Below are positions 44,538 to 55,623 of a stretch of DNA of 64,000 nucleotides, piece by piece. Each line of letters starts with the position of its first letter. Position 1 is the stretch's first letter. Position numbers and translations under genes: made by a program. This stretch comes from Lophium mytilinum (lineage: Eukaryota > Ascomycota > Dothideomycetes > Mytilinidiales > Mytilinidiaceae): positions 378,456 to 442,455 of the forward strand of contig MU004198.1 in the NCBI GenBank assembly GCA_010093605.1. The letters run 5' to 3'. The notes beneath the pieces were generated by a model. The model made no database searches. It was given only the letters and a program-made list of their open reading frames with translations, and had not been told where the DNA came from.

Positions 44538-47049
44538 CCCGGCCGTAATTACTATAGCAATATAAAGTTTATATTATCTTATACTTGCATAGAGAGGGCT
44601 AAGAAAGCTTATACTTATCTATTTACTACTTTTTAATAATAGCCTTCTTTCTAAATTACTAGAAACCTTAATATAACGCTGTAATATTATTAAATAACCT
44701 AGAGTTAGCCTCTATTTCTTATCGCCCGCCTAATTTACTGTTATTATTAAATTTTAACGAATCTTAATAGCTTCTAAGTATAGCCTTATTTAATTTCTAT
44801 TCTTAGCCAATTAATAGCCTAACGTGGCTGCCCCCTTTAACCCAGCTTAACTACACTAATACGGAAGCGGCTAAGCTACTTAGCGGCCTATTAATTAATA
44901 AGATTATAGGCGGAGTACTAGCGGAAGAGGCGCCTCTTAGAGGGCTATTACTACCGCCTATAGATAACTATAGCCCTAAAATTAGCTGTAATTTTAAAGA
45001 GAATAGCTAGGCGTTTAAGAACTAGAGGGCCCCTAGAGGGGGCTACAGCCGCCTACCTACGCTGTTATTATTAGCTAGATCTGCCTCTTAAACGGCCTCT
45101 TAAATAGCCTCTTAAATAGCCTTAACTGCCTTACCTCTATATTATATATTACGGGCGCCTATAGAGTATAGTAATAGTAATAATACCCTAAAAAAGCTAA
45201 TTCTCTGCTAGTAGGGGCGCTAATAGAAGGTCTATAGGCCGCCGCGTAGCTGTATATTTACTATATATAATATACTATTAGTAATTAAGGTAAAGGTAGG
45301 TAAGCAGGTAGTAAGAATCTTACTAGAGAATACCTTTAAGAAATAAGGCGTTCTATACGCGGTGCTCTAGGTAAAGATTATCTACCTAAAAGTGCAGGCT
45401 ACTCTTTATATATATAACCCGGCGGGTAACTAGATATTAGCCCCGCCTATTAAAATAAAGTTTAATACTATATAGTACAGCGTAAAGCTTTTAAAGCTCT
45501 TAATTAATCTAGAGAAGAAAAAGGACTGCTAACGCTTTAATAAGAAGGTAATTAATTAGGTAGGCTACATTAATAACGCTAACATGTAGAAGCTATTAAT
45601 AATTAAGATAGAACTATTCTATACTAATTAGGGCAGCGCCGGCGGAATAGGCGGCCCGGCGTTAAATTCTATAGTAGCTTAGTTAGCTAGAGCTCTACCT
45701 GCTTAATTAGTACTAGTTAATAAGGCTACTAGTAGTGCATAGCTCTTCTAGACAGCTCTTATAAGGCAGTAGAGGTGTAGCAATTAAACCTATATATAGT
45801 TATTAAGCTAGTACTTTTAAATAGATAGTATATACGTTAGAATTCTTATAGGTAATCTTATAAGCTAGACTATAGTAAGAGGAGAGAATAGTATTAATAT
45901 AGAGACGCCTCCACGGGTAATAATAAAGGTATTCTAGAAGTAATAAGATAATAGGCAATTAAGGCCTAAATTAATGCTAGCTCTAGCAACGCTAGCAGCG
46001 CCTATACTAGTTATTGTAGTCCTTAATAATTAGGTAGTTAGTAGCCGCCGCCGCAGGCGTAGCTTAAGCTTAGAATCTAGGTCGCTATTAAGAAGGAGAA
46101 AGAGATTAAAGAGGGTACTAACTAAGCTGCTATTATTACCGCCGCTACGTATTTAATATGTAAATAGAGTTAAGAATTGCGTCTAGAATATAGAGGAGTA
46201 CTTTAATAGCCTTAAGGCGAGTATATAGAATAATTCTAAGTAGGTAGAGAAGTTCTAGGTAGCTTAAAAGGCTCTCTAGAAGTAGCGGATAACCCTAGAT
46301 TATATCCGCAAAAATAAGGCGGCGGTAAGGGCTATTATAATAGATATAGGCGTTTCTAATATATTAATTAGTAACGTAATTAAAGGAGTTAAGTAGTAGA
46401 AAAAGGAGAGGATAGAGGTGTTAGTAGAGGAGGAAGAAATGTAGAATAAGCTATAGGCACAAGAGAGAGGTAAATTAAGCTTATTTAAACAGGCAAAAAT
46501 AGTTATATATAAAGGAGAAATGCTATATAAAACTATAGTATATTTACTTACTATTTCTATATATAAAATATATGCTATTTTATATATATATTCTCTTTTT
46601 ATATACTATATTTATACTTGCTATTAAATAGGAAGTCTATATACAGCCTTTCTATTTAGCTTAGCCCTTATTTAAGCTAATTAGAGGCCGTATATTAGCT
46701 TAGCAAGCACGCTAATAGCTATTAGCGCAATAGTAAGTATATACGTAGACTTACTATATAACTACAGTCTATACCTCTATTAATTTTCTAGGCTATAGTT
46801 ACTTAGCTCTAGGCAGCAGCCGTTTAAGCTAATTAGAGGCTGTAGTCTAGCGTAGAGGCAGAATAGACTTAAAAGGAGTAAGAATAAGGTACACGCTAAT
46901 ATAATAAGCGAGCTAATTAGCTGCTAGTATATTTTAATTTACCTGCACTTCTAGAAATTAATAGTAAACGCTAGAGAGAATAACCTTCTACTAACTATAA
47001 CCTCCTCTATATTCTCCTCTATGTTCTTAAATGTAACTACTATATTTAA

Positions 47050-48049
47050 AATAGCCTCTTACCTAAGCCCTATTACTACCTACTACCCCTATATAATACT
47101 CTAGGAACTATTTAAAGCTATACTTAAAGTACTTAGAGTAGCCTATCTAAGCCAGCCAGCTATAATATATAAAGCTCTTTAGCTTACTAAAAAACTCCTT
47201 AATTAGGTTTAAATCTAGTAAATATAGTAGTAGGTATACTAAAATAACGCCTGCCTCTCTAAATAAAGCTTCTATCTAATTAGAGTAGTAGAAGCTCGCA
47301 TTATCTATAACTACTACTAATTTTAGCGCAGGAAATTAACTATACGCTGGAAGAAGGTAGTTCCGGATCTAGTACTTATAGTTCTTATTATTTATAGCTC
47401 CTTTATATACTAATAAGATAAGAACGCTATTAATAGTATAGGCTAGTAGTATATTAAGCCGCGTCTCTTCTTAATTATATAGTACTCTCTACACCGGCGC
47501 AACACCTATAGAAGACTATCTAAACTTCCTTATACTAGTCTTTAAGTTAGCATCTAATTTATTAATAAATATAAGCTAATTAGTCTAGAACTATAAGATC
47601 CACGCTATATATATATTACGTGCCTTATAGCTATATTTAAGGGCGTAATGGCAGTACTAGGTATATTAGTATAGGCTTTATCTACTAGGCAGTATACTTA
47701 CTATCTTTCTATTCTAACCGGCCAGCCTTAACTCTCTTATAATAGATAAGCGAGAAATAATAGTACTAAACTTATTATATAGTAGCTACTATATCTTATC
47801 TATATATAGTATTAGCTTTTTAGTAAGCTATACTAGTAAATAGATAACTATTACTATAGTAAGGCTGCGCCGTCTTCCTACTTAATTAGAAGGCGCGTAG
47901 ATAGTGCCCTAGGCCCTCTACTACCTTATTAACTTTCTTGCGGTCCTCTAGCAGTAATTAAGCTTATAGCTAAGCTTATAAAAGGTAATTCCGCCCTTAA
48001 TTAGTATATTAGCGGCGTTATAGGTGTATTTACTTAGGCGGGCAGGCAT
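47050..48049 (-). pseudogene. Decayed Tc1/mariner DDE transposase
   Basis: Begins with an ATG reading MPARLSKYTYNAANIL and continues with lysine-rich helix-turn-helix-like sequence that soon meets stop codons. Near 47312-47190 the remnant VVVIDNASFY and then VILVYLLLYLLDLNLIKEFF corresponds to the second Asp and the PYSPDLNPIE block of DDE_3 transposases, with Pro and Ser codons converted to Leu by C-to-T change. Many stops and substitutions make it non-functional. Boundaries are approximate. Confidence 0.75.
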
Positions 48050-48169
48050 AGTAGTAAAGAAAATAAGAAGCTATTACAAGAAATCCGTGTAGAAAAGGAG
48101 GAAGAGAGAATGCAGCAGATGGGATAGAAGGGCTCGGCGAAATCCAGTTTATTTGTTGTTGTTGTTATC

Positions 48170-48305
48170 CACTTAATCCCCTGAAAAACAGGCTAATTAC
48201 TACTACAGGAATAGCCTATTTGCGGAGATTACGTGGCGGCCCGAAATCTATATTTAAAAATACGTTTTTCGAATTTAGGGCGGCCTCTGATTTCGGTCAA
48301 GGCTG
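48170..48305 (-). repeat. Right terminal inverted repeat, 136 bp
   Basis: Reverse complement of the left repeat with five transitions. The 120 bp inside it, up to the transposase ATG, also keep near-normal base composition, so decay is weaker at this end. Confidence 0.92.
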
Positions 48306-48676
48306 TATATGCTCTATAATACGAATCGGTATAATCTCCGACTTATCGTCTATCCAGGCTTTGGTGGGGAACTGGGCGTTACGTCAGGTGCTTAAAATAG
48401 TGTATATGCAGGGGTCGAGGGACCACTTCGTGGCTTGGAAAGAAGACGCAGCAGCTCGAGTCGGATCGCCCTTATTACTTCCCTATCATCAACCACGGGG
48501 CTGGAATCCTGTCGTACCACAGCCGGCTCTCCATGCCTGCGTCCTAGTCGTTTCCCGAACCATAAAACTCGTTGAGTATGCAGAATGTCCCGCCTTGACA
48601 TGAAGACTTGGGACGAGAGACTGACTATACATTCTCGTAGGGCAAACTTCCCCCCACATAGGCATGCGATGCGACA
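48306..48676 (+). promoter_or_regulatory. Promoter region of the P4-ATPase gene
   Basis: Only 371 bp lie between the transposon end and the ATG. The sequence has normal GC content and no sign of TpA bias spreading from the element. No TATA box is evident. Confidence 0.5.
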
Positions 48677-51600
48677 ATGACCGGCGGCGACGAACCCCCG
48701 GAATATAATCGCGATGGCCTCCGGCGGCGCCAATCGTCCCATCATGAGGACAACGAGGACCTGCTCGCAGCCGCGCAAACTGTGGCGCCGGTCTCGCCCA
48801 CTACATACCACGTAGAGCCTCCCCGGCGAGCAAACACCGACCCAGACGCGGCCGTGGCCTCGACTTCTTCCGCGGTGGATAATGGCACGAGGACAGCTAC
48901 CAGGGCTTCGATTGATGTGGGGCCGCGCGTTCGTTTCTCCACAGATGTGGAGAGGCAGCTCCCGTCCCAATCGAAGAGGAACTCAGCAGGTGCTTCCATG
49001 GATATTGGTGGAGATGGGCGGAGGGCCTCGCTGCCGAAGATGAAGTCTGGGGCTCCGGAATTGAGAGTCGATACCCAGGGCGGCGCTGCGGCGGGAGGTG
49101 CGCCGATATTGGGCCAGGGAACGGTACTGTCACCTACGACTGCTTCACCAACATCGCCGGTTGCTGGCTCACAGAAGTCGCCCATTTCACCTGCGGCGCG
49201 GAATCGAGGCTATTCGCTGCGTCGGGCGCTGTTTCATAGGACGATTGAGGATCAGGCCACTTCGCCGGGATCTATAATTGAGATGCAAGATACGGCTGGA
49301 TCGTCGAGTCAAGCATCAACCTCTCAATTGGATGGTGTCCACGATCGCAGTACGCCAAGTAAGAAGCGGCAATCAATGGTCGTCGTTACACCGGTGGCTA
49401 TGGATTTTGGAGATCTCCCTGATAGGAATAAATCCAAAGGCTACAAAGGGACTTCTGCGCTGCCGAATTGGGAGAATTGGGTGGAAAAGAAAAGCAAGAG
49501 GATCGCGATCTCGAGCAAGGTTCGTGACTTTACGACCAAAACGAAGAAGTTCGTTCTGCGAATCCAGGAGATACCGCCAAGCAAAGACGGCAGACACATT
49601 GACCTTGACTGTTCGCGGAAAGAACCTCTGATTGACGAAAGAACCAATAAGCCGTATATCAGTAACTACATCCGCTCAACTCGTTATTCGGCCTGGAACT
49701 TTCTACCCCGGCAATTGGTTGCACAGTTTTCGAAACTGGCAAATTTCTACTTCTTGTGTGTTTCTATCCTGCAGATGATCCCTGGTCTCAGTACTACGGG
49801 TACTTACACGACGATTATACCGTTGATTTTCTTCGTGTGTATATCGATGGGCAAGGAAGGGTATGATGATCTCAGGAGACACAAGCTTGACAAGGCCGAG
49901 AATAATCGCGAAACCAAAGTTCTACATGCGTACAAGAACACCGGTCCTACGGATGAAGAAAACATCCCGACCTCTCCTTCAGGTGCCGTTGGCCCTCTAC
50001 ATTGGGCAACGACGAAATGGCATAACCTCCAGGTCGGCGACGTTGTGAAACTTGATCGAGACGACGCTGCCCCAGCCGACCTTGCCATCTTGCATTCAGG
50101 GGGAGAAAATGGCATTGCATATGTGGAGACTATGGCTCTCGATGGAGAGACTAACCTCAAGAGCAAGCAAACAGCGACATCTGTGAGCAAAGTCTTGACT
50201 AATCAGGATGATGTTGCGATATGCAACGCCGAGTTTGTGGTCGAAGATCCTAATCTCGATCTCTACAACTTCGAAGGCCGAGTCAAAGTCAACGGAGAAA
50301 CAGCGCCGCTAACTACCGCTGAGGTCATCTACCGGGGTAGTATTCTCAGGAACACTCCCAACGCCATTGGCATGGTCATCTACTCTGGTGAGGAGTGCCG
50401 AATTCGAATGAATGCCAATAAGAACCCTCGCATCAAAGCTCCGTCGCTTCAGAGCATAGTCAACAAGGTCGTCATTATCATTGTCATTTTCGTCATTGCG
50501 CTTGCGATCTTCAACACCGTCGCGTATCGCATATGGTCTAATCAGACAGAGGACAAGTCCTGGTACCTCTCCAATGCTGACGTGGCGTTCTTTCCCATTC
50601 TCACCTCGTTCATCATCATGTTCAATACCATGATTCCGCTGTCCCTATACGTGAGTTTGGAAATTGTCAAATTGGCACAGATGTTTTTTCTCAATGACAT
50701 TGACCTATACGATGCCGAGTCTGATACGCCTTTGGAAGCACGGACCTCGACAATCAATGAGGAGTTGGGCCAAATCAGGTAAGCTGGCCATAATATAATG
50801 TTCGGGCTGCTTTGCTGACCTTTACAGTTACATCTTCTCCGATAAAACCGGCACCCTCACAGATAACTCGATGAAGTTCCGGAAAATGAGCGTGGCTGGT
50901 ACTGCATGGCTTCATGACGCAGATTTACAAAAGGACGCCGCCAAGAGGAAGCTTTTAGAACCCAAGAAGAAAAACAAGGGCAAAGGCAAGAAGCCAGCTA
51001 GGAAATCTCGTGATGTTCAGGCCGTTGAAGAGTCCCTTGCACTCCGAGAGCATGTAGTGGACCCAGCCAGCACCAGCCGCTCGTCAAATGAAGCGTCTGG
51101 CGCTAGTGGGCTTCAAAGAAGCGGATCAAACTGGAAATCGACAGCACGGCCTGGAAAGGCTCAACCTGAGCTTCTGACGAAGGACATGCTCCGGTATATT
51201 CAACGCAAGCCGTATACCCTATTCGCTAAAAAGGTACGATTGTTTCTTCTCTCTTTGGCACTATGTCACACCTGTCTTCCAGAGACACAGGAGAATGGAG
51301 AGATCGAGTTTATGGCATCCTCGCCGGATGAGTATGCTCTTGTGCATGCAGCTCAAGAGATGGGCTTCCTGGTCATCAACCGCGACTCTCGAACCATCAC
51401 GTTGAAGATCATGCCCCAAGGCAATGACGCGGAACCATTGCTGGAAACCTACGATATCCTAGATGTCATTGAGTTCTCCAGTAAGCGAAAGCGGATGTCT
51501 ATTGTCGTCCGCTTCCCAGACCAACGGATTTGCATTTTCTGCAAGGGCGCCGACTCCATCGTTATGCAGAGACTCAAGCTTGCAACACTTGCAAATAAGA

Positions 51601-53870
51601 AGGTCGTCGAGATTGAGCGTCGCGCGAGCAAGAGAAAAAGCTTGGAAGCACAGTACGCCATTGCACGGAAAAGTGAACAGATTGAGCGGAAGAGCAGTGT
51701 CGGCGGCCGAAGAAGCATGACCCTCAGTGGTGCGGCTCGAGCGAGTTTCACCATCGGGCGTGCCAGCACAACACTCAGTCGTGGCAGCGTTAGCGGAAAT
51801 CGTTTGAGCATGGTCGGCACTGTACGACAGCCGGTTCGTGACGAGTTAGATCAGTGGTTGACTGAACGCGAGCATGACGTGGATATCTCCTCGGTTGAGG
51901 AGAACAGCTTATATTATTCTCCGCGTCCTTCAGCTCAGCTTAACCGGCAGTCTCTTGCCCTCTCATTCAGTTCCGATCCCCGAAGTTCGATGCAGTTCGA
52001 AGAGATGGATGAGTTTGTTGAAGAGTCGCTGGTAGCGGACGAGACAGCAGTGATCGAGCGCTGCTTCCAACATATCAACGACTTCGCAACTGAAGGACTA
52101 AGGACGCTTCTCTATGGCTACCGGTTCATTGACGAGCAAGAGTATATTTCATGGAAAAAGGTCTATCTCGACGCAACTACAAGTCTCATCAATCGTCAAG
52201 ACATGATCGAATCTGCGGGCGACCACATCGAACAGAATCTCGATCTCGCAGGCGCTACTGCTATCGAAGATAAGCTTCAAAAGGGCGTCCCAGAATCCAT
52301 CGACAAGCTCCGCCGTGCGAGCATCAAGATGTGGATGCTAACAGGCGACAAGCGCGAGACGGCCATCAACATCGGCCATTCCTGCCGCCTGATCAAAGAC
52401 TACTCCTCCGTGACCGTCCTGGACCACGAAAGCGGTGAAGTCGCGCAGTACATCGCCGACGCCATCCTCAATATCAACGGCAGCAAAGTCGCACACTCGG
52501 TCATCGTCGTCGACGGCCAAACCCTCGCCACCATCTACGAAGACAAGCACCTCACCGCCCTCTTCTTCGACCTCGCCGTCCTCGCCGACTCCGTCATCTG
52601 CTGCCGCGCCTCGCCCTCCCAAAAAGCCGGCCTGGTCAAAGGCATCCGCAAGCGCGTCCGCAAATCCATCACCCTCGCCATCGGCGACGGCGCCAACGAC
52701 ATCGCCATGATCCAAGAAGCCCACGTCGGCATCGGCATCACGGGCAAAGAGGGCCTGCAAGCCGCACGCACGAGCGACTACTCGATCGCGCAGTTCCGCT
52801 TCCTCACCAAGCTCCTCCTGGTCCACGGCCGCTGGAACTACGTCCGCACGTGCAAGTACACCGTCGGCACCTTCTGGAAGGAAATGCTCTTCTTCCTCAC
52901 GCAGGCGCTGTACCAGCGCTGGGCGGGCTACACGGGGACTTCGCTGTACGAGAACTGGAGCTTGAGTATGTTCAACACGCTGTTTACGAGCTTACCGGTG
53001 ATTTTCCTCGGGATCTTTGAGAAGGACCTTGCGGCGAGTACGTTGTTGGCGGTGCCGGAGCTGTATACGAAGGGTCAGCGGAACGGCGCGTTTAATTTTA
53101 GGATCTATGCGGGTTGGATGTTTATGGCGGCGAGTGAGGCGATGGTTGTGTTCTTCGTGATGTTGGGGGTATATGGCCAGGCGATTTTCACGAGCGATCA
53201 GGGGATGTTCGCGTTGGGTGATCTCTGCTTTAGTGCTGCGGTTATCGTCATTAGCGTGAAGATGCAGTAAGTTCCCCCCCATTCTCCTCATACCTTCTGT
53301 TCTCAAACAAAGGTTATATACTAACGACCCTCTAGGCTTATCGAACCCCACACCCGTACCCTCCTCATCCTCATCCCCCTCATCTGCTCCATCGGCGGCT
53401 GGTGGCTCTGGAACCTCCTCCTCGCCGTGCTGTACAACCCCCACGCGCCCATCTACCACGTGCGCAACGCCTTCACGCACACGTTTGGCGCGAATGCGCT
53501 GTGGTGGCTTACTCTCGTCCTCATCCTCGCGTGTGTGGTTGTCTTTGAGCTCGGGGTCGCGAGTCTGAGAGCAACGTTTTATACGCAGGACGTCGATGTT
53601 TTCAGGGAGTTGGAGAAGGATGAGGGGGTGAGGAGAAGGTTTGAGGAGGCGGCGAGGGGGGAGATGCCGGTTTCGTTGGTAGGAGTGGGGGTTGGGGAGG
53701 TGGAGGTAAAGGGGGTGGAGAGGGTGAAGACGAGGGAGGAGGAGGAGAGGAGGGAGGGGGAGGTGGCGGAGATGCTGGCGATGAGGCCGGTAGGGGAGCT
53801 GGGGAGGGGGGGGACGGATGTGGAGGAGGCGCTTAGGGGGGCGTTTGGGAGGGTGAGGGGGGTGGAGTAG
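48677..53870 (+). CDS. dnf3: DNF3-type P4-ATPase (phospholipid flippase)
   Basis: Three exons: 48677-50778, 50828-53266 and 53336-53870, 1691 codons. A disordered N-terminal region of about 330 residues precedes the ATPase. Motifs in order: first membrane pair (FSKLANFYFLCVSILQMIP), actuator DGET in ALDGETNLKSK, PLSLYVS at the membrane site where P-type pumps bind ions, phosphorylation site DKTGTLT split by intron 1 just upstream, KGAD in the nucleotide-binding domain, and GDGANDIAMIQ. A large Arg/Ser-rich insert in the nucleotide domain (after FCKGADSIVMQR) is typical of Dnf3. The family flips phosphatidylserine and related lipids at the trans-Golgi, normally with a Cdc50-type partner, which is not in this window. 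The C-terminal tail is Glu/Gly/Arg-rich and G-rich at DNA level. Confidence 0.94.
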
Positions 53871-54471
53871 GGGTGGGGTGGGTTGGGTTGGGCCGAAGGG
53901 ATGATTGTATGATTTTTGTGATGGGTGATGCTGTTTTGGGATGGGTTGGGTTAGCAAGGGGGGGCATGCGGAGGCGTTTTTTTTTTTGGTAGCGGTGATA
54001 TCCAGCCCCTGATTATTCTTATGAAGAGGATCGTGGTACGCGATTGTGATCAGCCGCTGTGGATAGGGGAGCCTAGAAGGACCGAGCGAGTGCTGAGAGC
54101 GGACGTCGGACGACCTAGATTGGGAAGATGTTGCAGCAAACGAAATTTCTGCTTGCGCTTCGTATGTGTAGTGCTTTCAGGGAACATCTAGCTATGCGAT
54201 CAGTTTGCTCGTAGAAAGAGTTGGCAGTATAAGTGTCATAGACCCTCATCCGTCGGCCGAAACTCGTATCTCGAAGCGAAGCTGGTAAGTCTCCCGAAGG
54301 GACGAGACAAGACGCTATCAATACTCTGAGCCAGGGGCGAGCAGGGAGATCAGCGGGAGGAGCGGAGCGAGGGTAATTGAAGAGGTGAGCCATTGCGTAA
54401 GCAAGTCTGCATACAACCATTGATTCAGTTTGAGATTAGAACGCATCTGACCCAACGCTTCTTTTATATAG
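53871..54471. other. Intergenic region, no gene
   Basis: Has a T10 run near 53980. Minus-strand frames of 84-101 codons here show no recognisable content. Confidence 0.5.
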
Positions 54472-55623
54472 CCCACCAAGCCAAGCATCCCCACCCTCGC
54501 CACCGAGCTCCAAGAACTCGTCTTCTCGCACTGCGACGTCTTCTCCGTAGAAGCTCTTCGAGCAACTTGCAAGCAGCTCCGCGCCGTCGGAGCGCGCTTT
54601 CAATTCGACGAGGTGCACTTTGCGTGGCACAAACGCAGCGTCAACGGGTTCCTCAGCGTCGCAAATAATCTAGGACGCTGCCAGAAAGTGAGGAGGGTGG
54701 TTATACATGCAGATGTGCTTCGGCCCCTTCTGGAGGTTAAAGACATGTTCTGCCTTGATTACGAGGACCTCGAGCACTTTCTCAAAAGGCGGTATGCGGG
54801 ATGGGATGTTGATTTGAACGCAGAGGTTGTGTTTCAAGAGGCCCGAGATGTTGTGTTCACGATAGATCAACTTAGGGGATTTGATCTGTGGCAGGAAATT
54901 CATCAAAACAGAGATCATGAGGACATGTATGGTTGGGGTTCGCCGGATTATCTCTTGCACAACTCCGACATTCCTCGGGCCATCAACCGGCTAGAGAACC
55001 TGGAATAGGTTGTTGTGATGGTCACTGAAGGCGAGCTAGAAATCGCCCACTGGGTAGACTATACTCCAACCTGCCGGCATCCGTTTTGGCGTACTCTCTA
55101 CGACGCGGTCCCTTCACAGCTTTATTTCTGGTCCTGGCCACCGAGGGGTCTGCACCAGGTTCTGGAACTTATCTATGGTTTCATGATGCTGAACCAGTAC
55201 CCTCCAAGGTTACGCATTGAGTGCCTTAGCTTGCCTTCATGGCCACAAAACTGGTCAGACGCCCATGAACGAGCGTTGTGGCATCTGAACCTGCACAGAC
55301 TGAACGCATTGCCACCCGCGATTGCACTCCTCACCCGCTTCAAGTTCCGATTCATGGCATTTCCGGGATCCTCAATGTGCGACGACTGGCTTCCCATGTG
55401 GTGCGGTCCGGGTAACATAGAGGAGCACCGCCTGAACGAGTTCTTGCTGCAAGCCACGAATCTCCGTGCCTTATCCGTCGAAATTACTTCGAACGTCAGT
55501 TTGGACGCGGCTTTCCGAGGTGTAACACTTCCATCTCTTGAGTCTCTTGGACTCGCCGGGACAGCTTCTTTGGCCGAAATGACGGCTTGGCTCAGGATAA
55601 CGCGCCTCTGCTCCGAGAGCTGA
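54472..55623 (+). pseudogene. F-box-like protein pseudogene
   Basis: The frame starts with PTKPSIPTLATELQELVFSHCD and continues FSVEALRATCKQLRAVGARF, an F-box motif typical of fungal F-box proteins. It then runs 175 codons to an in-frame TAG (55006-55008) and reads on in the same frame (VVVMVTEGELEIAHW) for about 200 more codons to a second stop. The protein looks continuous across the TAG, so a CAG-to-TAG change (CpA to TpA) is likely. No ATG starts the frame: a TAG lies just upstream of PTKPSIP. It is probably an inactivated adaptor of an SCF ubiquitin ligase. An alternative is an unseen first exon plus a sequence error. Confidence 0.7.

Larger units (their letters stand above)
44402..48305. 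mobile_element. Tc1/mariner-like DNA transposon, RIP-decayed
   Basis: A 3,904-bp element bounded by 136-bp terminal inverted repeats beginning CAGCCTTGACC and flanked by a TA duplication (44400-44401 and 48306-48307), the Tc1/mariner signature. The interior is strongly enriched in TA with almost no open frame, the expected result of repeat-induced C-to-T change at CpA. The minus strand still shows a DDE transposase pattern. The left interior (about 44830-46480, plus-strand readable remnants) may be a second gene, unusual for this superfamily. The element is dead. Confidence 0.88.

Noticed and set aside
52992-53957. 321-codon minus-strand frame
   Set aside because: Antisense to the DNF3 C-terminus, where motifs and splicing support the plus strand; composition artefact.
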